Source: Opitutaceae bacterium
GTDB taxonomy: Bacteria; Verrucomicrobiota; Verrucomicrobiia; Opitutales; Opitutaceae
Direction of reading: 5' to 3'
Length of the DNA: 13,417 bases
Assembly (NCBI GenBank): GCA_031254955.1
Contig: JAIRTK010000130.1
Location: forward strand, 1 to 13,417
The notes beneath the pieces were generated by a model that saw nothing but the letters and a program-made list of their open reading frames with translations, was not told the origin of the DNA and did not search any database. Both the position numbers and the translations under genes were made by a program. Every line of letters begins with the position of its first letter. Positions within the stretch are counted from its first letter, which is position 1. Positions 10,482 to 13,417 of this stretch are shown one piece after another.

Positions 10482-13417
10482 CTAGAATCGGCCTTTGATT
10501 CCGAAGTTGATGCTGGTGAAATAGTGATAACTCGATGCCAGGCCGGACAAAAACGCTCTGTCCCGCGTCGAATTGGTGATATTGCGAATATCGCAAAAAA
10601 TAGTCATCCCTCGTCCTGTCGCATAAGAAACGCTTGCGTCCACGGTATTCCGGGGGGCGCTATAACGCAACAATCCAGTGCTCGCGTTGTAGGCATCCAG
10701 ACTGCGCCCGGTGTAATTATATTTCATGCTCACATGAAATCCCCGATAACCGTAACCCAACCCCGCGTTCCCCGATTTGGGGACAAAGCCCACGACCTCC
10801 GTCGTGGATCGCGCCGCCTGCTCCGCGTCCGTCCTGCCGTAATTTCCCTCGGTGCGCAACCGGGTGTAGTTTGCAAAGACGCTCAGGCTCGAAAACGGCT
10901 TGGGTAGAAAAGTCAGCCGTTGCTGATAGGAAAGCTCCAGCCCCTCGATTCTGGCCGAGCCGCCGTTGAACCGGGTGTAGATCTCGTAACCGGCGTAGTC
11001 GCCACCATAGCCATTGTCGGCCCCCTCGGGGACGGTTCCGTTGCCGCCCCATACAAAAAAATCGGTCAGGTTCTTGCGAAACACGTTGGCTGAAATCTGC
11101 CCGACAGGCTCGAAATAGTATTCGATGCCCGCATCCCAATTCTCGCTTTTTTGAGGTTTTAGTCCAGGATTGCCGACGGTCAGGCGCTCCAGGTCGGCAT
11201 TCACGCTGATGGAAGGGGTCATGGTCCCGAAACCTGGCCGTCGCATGCCATTGGACCAGCTTGCCCGCGCCTGCAAGCCTCGCCCGATTTTATACAGGAG
11301 ATGGGCGCCGGGAAACCAGGTGCCGTAGGAGCCTTTGTTTTGCTGATAATTGGCCCAATCGTTGCGGGCCGCGCCCAAGGGGTCCAATGCTTTCTCGGCG
11401 GCGGTTGAAAGATCGGCGTCCGCGGCCTTGTAATAGACTTCCGCGTCGGTCTTGGTAAATTCGTAGCGCATCCCGCCCAGCAGCTTCAGCTTGCCAATGT
11501 TGACCGTGGCCTGCATATAGCTCGAATAAACCCCCTCGGTCACGTCGATGTTTCCCTCGTATTTTTTCTGCCCGGCGTAATACAAGTCCTCCGCCCACAG
11601 GCCGGGATTATCCAGCACATGCCGCCATGCGACGCTGCCGTCGATAAAGGGGAGTTGTTTTCCCAATCGATCCTCCACCGAAAGGTGCAGACGGGTGTTG
11701 CCGGCCATTTCGGCAAGGCTGTCGGCGCCGCCGTTGAATCTCCATCTGCGGGCGTCCTCGCGGTGTTTGTAATTACGCCGTCGAAAGTTCAGCCCGGCTT
11801 TTATAAACGACGGCCATGCACTCGGCACCTTGAATCTGAAATTAAACTTGCCGGATATGTTTTTGATATCGGTGGGTTCGTCCCGCCGGGTCAGCGTCGG
11901 GTTGGCATAGACGCCGGGGTCCGATATGTCGGGGCCGGCGGTCTGGATGAAAGCCGGATACGATTCGGACGCGCTCCGGTCAAGCGCCCAGCCCACGCCC
12001 CTGGCCACCAGCGTGAGCGTTCCGCCGCCCTCGCGCCCGTTGTGGTTGCCAACATTCAGGCGGGAATGACTCTCCGCATAGCCTATATTATAATCAATGT
12101 TCAGATGCCCATACTTATGCAATCCCCCGCCGCTCAGGTTGGCCTGTCGGTCAATCAGGCCCAGCCATCTGGAATCCAACGCGTAGGTCGAGCCGTTCGC
12201 CGGAAGCGCCTCGGTGAAGGTCGCGGTGTGGCCGTCCGCGATGCTGCGCCCGTCCTCATTGGTGGCCATCCTCGCCAGATATTGCCGGTTGAAGGGCTGG
12301 TCGTCCTGATTATAAAGCGTGTTAATGTAAAAAGTCGTCGCGGGGGACAGTTTATAATCAAAACGAAGGGAGGCGCTGCTTTGCTTGGTGTTATTGTAGG
12401 CATCCCGTTCCGCATGGCTGTAAACATAGGCATTGCTGCTGGTCGTGTCCTGGCGGGCGTAGGAACTCGTGTATCCGCCGCTTGCATTCTCACTATAGAA
12501 AAGATTGAGCCTCATCCCGAGGTTTCGGCGTCCGCCGAAAACCCCGAGCACCTCCTGCCACGACATGGAGATCGTCGGGTGCAAAGGGTGTTTGTGGGCG
12601 AGAGGCACATTGTCGATCCAGTATGGAGACCAGCGCAGCGACATTTTATAATTGACGCGCCGCTTGTCCCTCATGTTGAGGGGCGAGGCGGATTTCATGT
12701 TGATGGCCCCGCCGAAGGAATCAGCGGACATGTCAGGCGTGGGCGCCTTGGTGACCTCTATTTCGGAAAACATCGCCCCGGACATGGCGCGAAATTGGAA
12801 AGAGCGCCCGTTTCCATTGGTCATCGCGTCATTCCCGTCCACCGTGACGGAATCCATGCCGGCTCCCGCCCCCCTGATGGAGATGACGTTTATGTTGCCG
12901 TCCATGTCGGTGTCGCCAGCGATGCCGGGAAGGAGCCGGAGCAGTTCGCCGGCGTTGTCATTGGCGAGATTGCCAAAGGCGTCCATCGCCACAACGTGTT
13001 TTATGCTGTCCGCGTTTCTCTGCGTGGTGAGCGCGCGGGCGTTTCCCTCGCGTTCGCCACTGACCGTGAAGGATTCAAGCAAGTAAACCGTGCTCGTGAG
13101 GTCGAAATTCAGCGTTGCCATCCGCCCGTCGTCGATGGCAACCGACTTTTGCATTTCATCCAATCCGGTGTATGAAACAACAACGATATGATTCCCGGAG
13201 GGAATATCGGACAACTGATACCAGCCTGTCTCATCCGAAAAGGTGGATGCATGAAGGGCCGGAATTGAAATCGTCGCGCCTTCAAGAAAATTCTTTGTGG
13301 CGGCATTCGTCACAAAGCCGGACAGCGAGCCCTGCCCGGCGGCGCGGATGGCCCCGGAACATATTATCCCGCATGTTAATAAAATGCAGCAATATATAAA
13401 TCGGGGGGGGGGGGGGG
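10482..13417 (-). CDS. TonB-dependent outer-membrane receptor, 5' end beyond window
   Basis: An outer-membrane receptor that imports a ligand with energy from TonB/ExbBD. About 977 residues are visible. Numbering from the Val codon at 13313: a carboxypeptidase-regulatory-like beta-sandwich (about 1-75), a TonB-box-like ESFTVSG (80-86), a plug (about 95-215) with NADSIKHVVAMDAFGNLAND, NVISIRGAG, VTVDGNDAM and EIEVTKAPTPDMSADSFGGA, then a beta-barrel to a terminal Phe (943). The plug motifs match the TonB-Xanth-Caul receptor type. The frame stays open upstream of 13313 and reads an apparent signal-peptide core (RFIYCCILLTCGIICSGAI) followed by RAAGQGSLSGFV, so the GTG at 13313 is not the true start. 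No in-frame ATG lies before the terminal G-run, so the start is outside the window. It precedes the autotransporter by 23 bases. No SusD-like gene is present in the window. Fructan as ligand is inferred from the downstream enzyme. Confidence 0.93.
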   Translation of the reverse strand, partial: PPPPRFIYCCILLTCGIICSGAIRAAGQGSLSGFVTNAATKNFLEGATISIPALHASTFSDETGWYQLSDIPSGNHIVVVSYTGLDEMQKSVAIDDGRMATLNFDLTSTVYLLESFTVSGEREGNARALTTQRNADSIKHVVAMDAFGNLANDNAGELLRLLPGIAGDTDMDGNINVISIRGAGAGMDSVTVDGNDAMTNGNGRSFQFRAMSGAMFSEIEVTKAPTPDMSADSFGGAINMKSASPLNMRDKRRVNYKMSLRWSPYWIDNVPLAHKHPLHPTISMSWQEVLGVFGGRRNLGMRLNLFYSENASGGYTSSYARQDTTSSNAYVYSHAERDAYNNTKQSSASLRFDYKLSPATTFYINTLYNQDDQPFNRQYLARMATNEDGRSIADGHTATFTEALPANGSTYALDSRWLGLIDRQANLSGGGLHKYGHLNIDYNIGYAESHSRLNVGNHNGREGGGTLTLVARGVGWALDRSASESYPAFIQTAGPDISDPGVYANPTLTRRDEPTDIKNISGKFNFRFKVPSAWPSFIKAGLNFRRRNYKHREDARRWRFNGGADSLAEMAGNTRLHLSVEDRLGKQLPFIDGSVAWRHVLDNPGLWAEDLYYAGQKKYEGNIDVTEGVYSSYMQATVNIGKLKLLGGMRYEFTKTDAEVYYKAADADLSTAAEKALDPLGAARNDWANYQQNKGSYGTWFPGAHLLYKIGRGLQARASWSNGMRRPGFGTMTPSISVNADLERLTVGNPGLKPQKSENWDAGIEYYFEPVGQISANVFRKNLTDFFVWGGNGTVPEGADNGYGGDYAGYEIYTRFNGGSARIEGLELSYQQRLTFLPKPFSSLSVFANYTRLRTEGNYGRTDAEQAARSTTEVVGFVPKSGNAGLGYGYRGFHVSMKYNYTGRSLDAYNASTGLLRYSAPRNTVDASVSYATGRGMTIFCDIRNITNSTRDRAFLSGLASSYHYFTSINFGIKGRF
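13403..13417. repeat. Homopolymer run of 15 G at window edge
   Basis: The window ends in 15 consecutive G, which read as C on the coding strand of the receptor and would encode Pro codons directly before the signal-peptide core (Arg-Phe-Ile-Tyr). The run may be real and located at the very start of the receptor gene, or may be a contig end or sequencing artefact (G runs are a typical artefact of two-colour sequencing). Confidence 0.9.

Noticed and set aside
10459..10596. Upstream start of the autotransporter frame at 10596
   Set aside because: The extra 46 residues are charged, would precede the signal peptide and would overlap the receptor's end. The Met at 10458 opens a normal signal peptide 23 bases after the receptor stop.
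11619..13175. A 518-residue plus-strand frame over the receptor
   Set aside because: It is antisense to the plug and barrel of the TonB receptor, which has clear family motifs.
13311..13313. GTG at 13313 as the receptor start
   Set aside because: The frame continues upstream into a signal-peptide-like segment, and starting at 13313 would cut into the N-terminal beta-sandwich (GSLSGFV strand) and remove secretion.

Overview
The window is GC-rich bacterial DNA holding four protein-coding genes, all on the minus strand. Transcription order runs from high to low coordinates: a TonB-dependent outer-membrane receptor (5' end beyond the window), a very large autotransporter, a secreted GH32 fructan/sucrose hydrolase with a LamG-like domain, and an MFS sugar:proton symporter. 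The mix of receptor type (plug motifs like the TonB-Xanth-Caul group), a verrucomicrobial-style autotransporter-associated beta-strand-repeat protein, no visible SusD, and GC-rich genes separated by AT-richer spacers full of short dispersed repeats suggests Verrucomicrobiota, most likely Opitutaceae. This taxonomic call is inference from gene style; there is no rRNA or other marker gene here.

Layout: 1-562 has no gene and is packed with dispersed repeats: three copies of one composite hairpin element (two direct, one inverted), 8-base periodic tracts and a short cagatt repeat. 563-1963 is the sugar porter. 1964-2249 is a spacer with a partial fourth copy of the composite element close to the porter start and a 17-base inverted repeat with 8-base periodic arms. 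2250-4592 is the GH32 enzyme. 4593-4785 is a spacer with small palindromes that could hold a promoter or operator. 4786-10458 is the autotransporter. 10482-13417 is the receptor, only 23 bases upstream of the autotransporter. The window ends in a run of 15 G.

Functionally this reads as a fructan or sucrose utilisation locus. The receptor would import ligand across the outer membrane, the autotransporter would display a roughly 1,590-residue beta-helical passenger on the surface, GH32 would release fructose (or cleave sucrose) outside the inner membrane, and the MFS porter would carry the hexose into the cytoplasm. No regulator or fructokinase is visible. The most interesting points are: (1) the tight receptor-autotransporter gene pair where a SusC/SusD pair might be expected; (2) a homopolymer tract in the receptor's leader frame, which is either a phase-variation switch or a sequencing/assembly artefact; (3) a structured repeat family with compensatory stem changes; and (4) GH32 active-site deviations, including loss of the usual acid/base Glu beside the conserved Cys.
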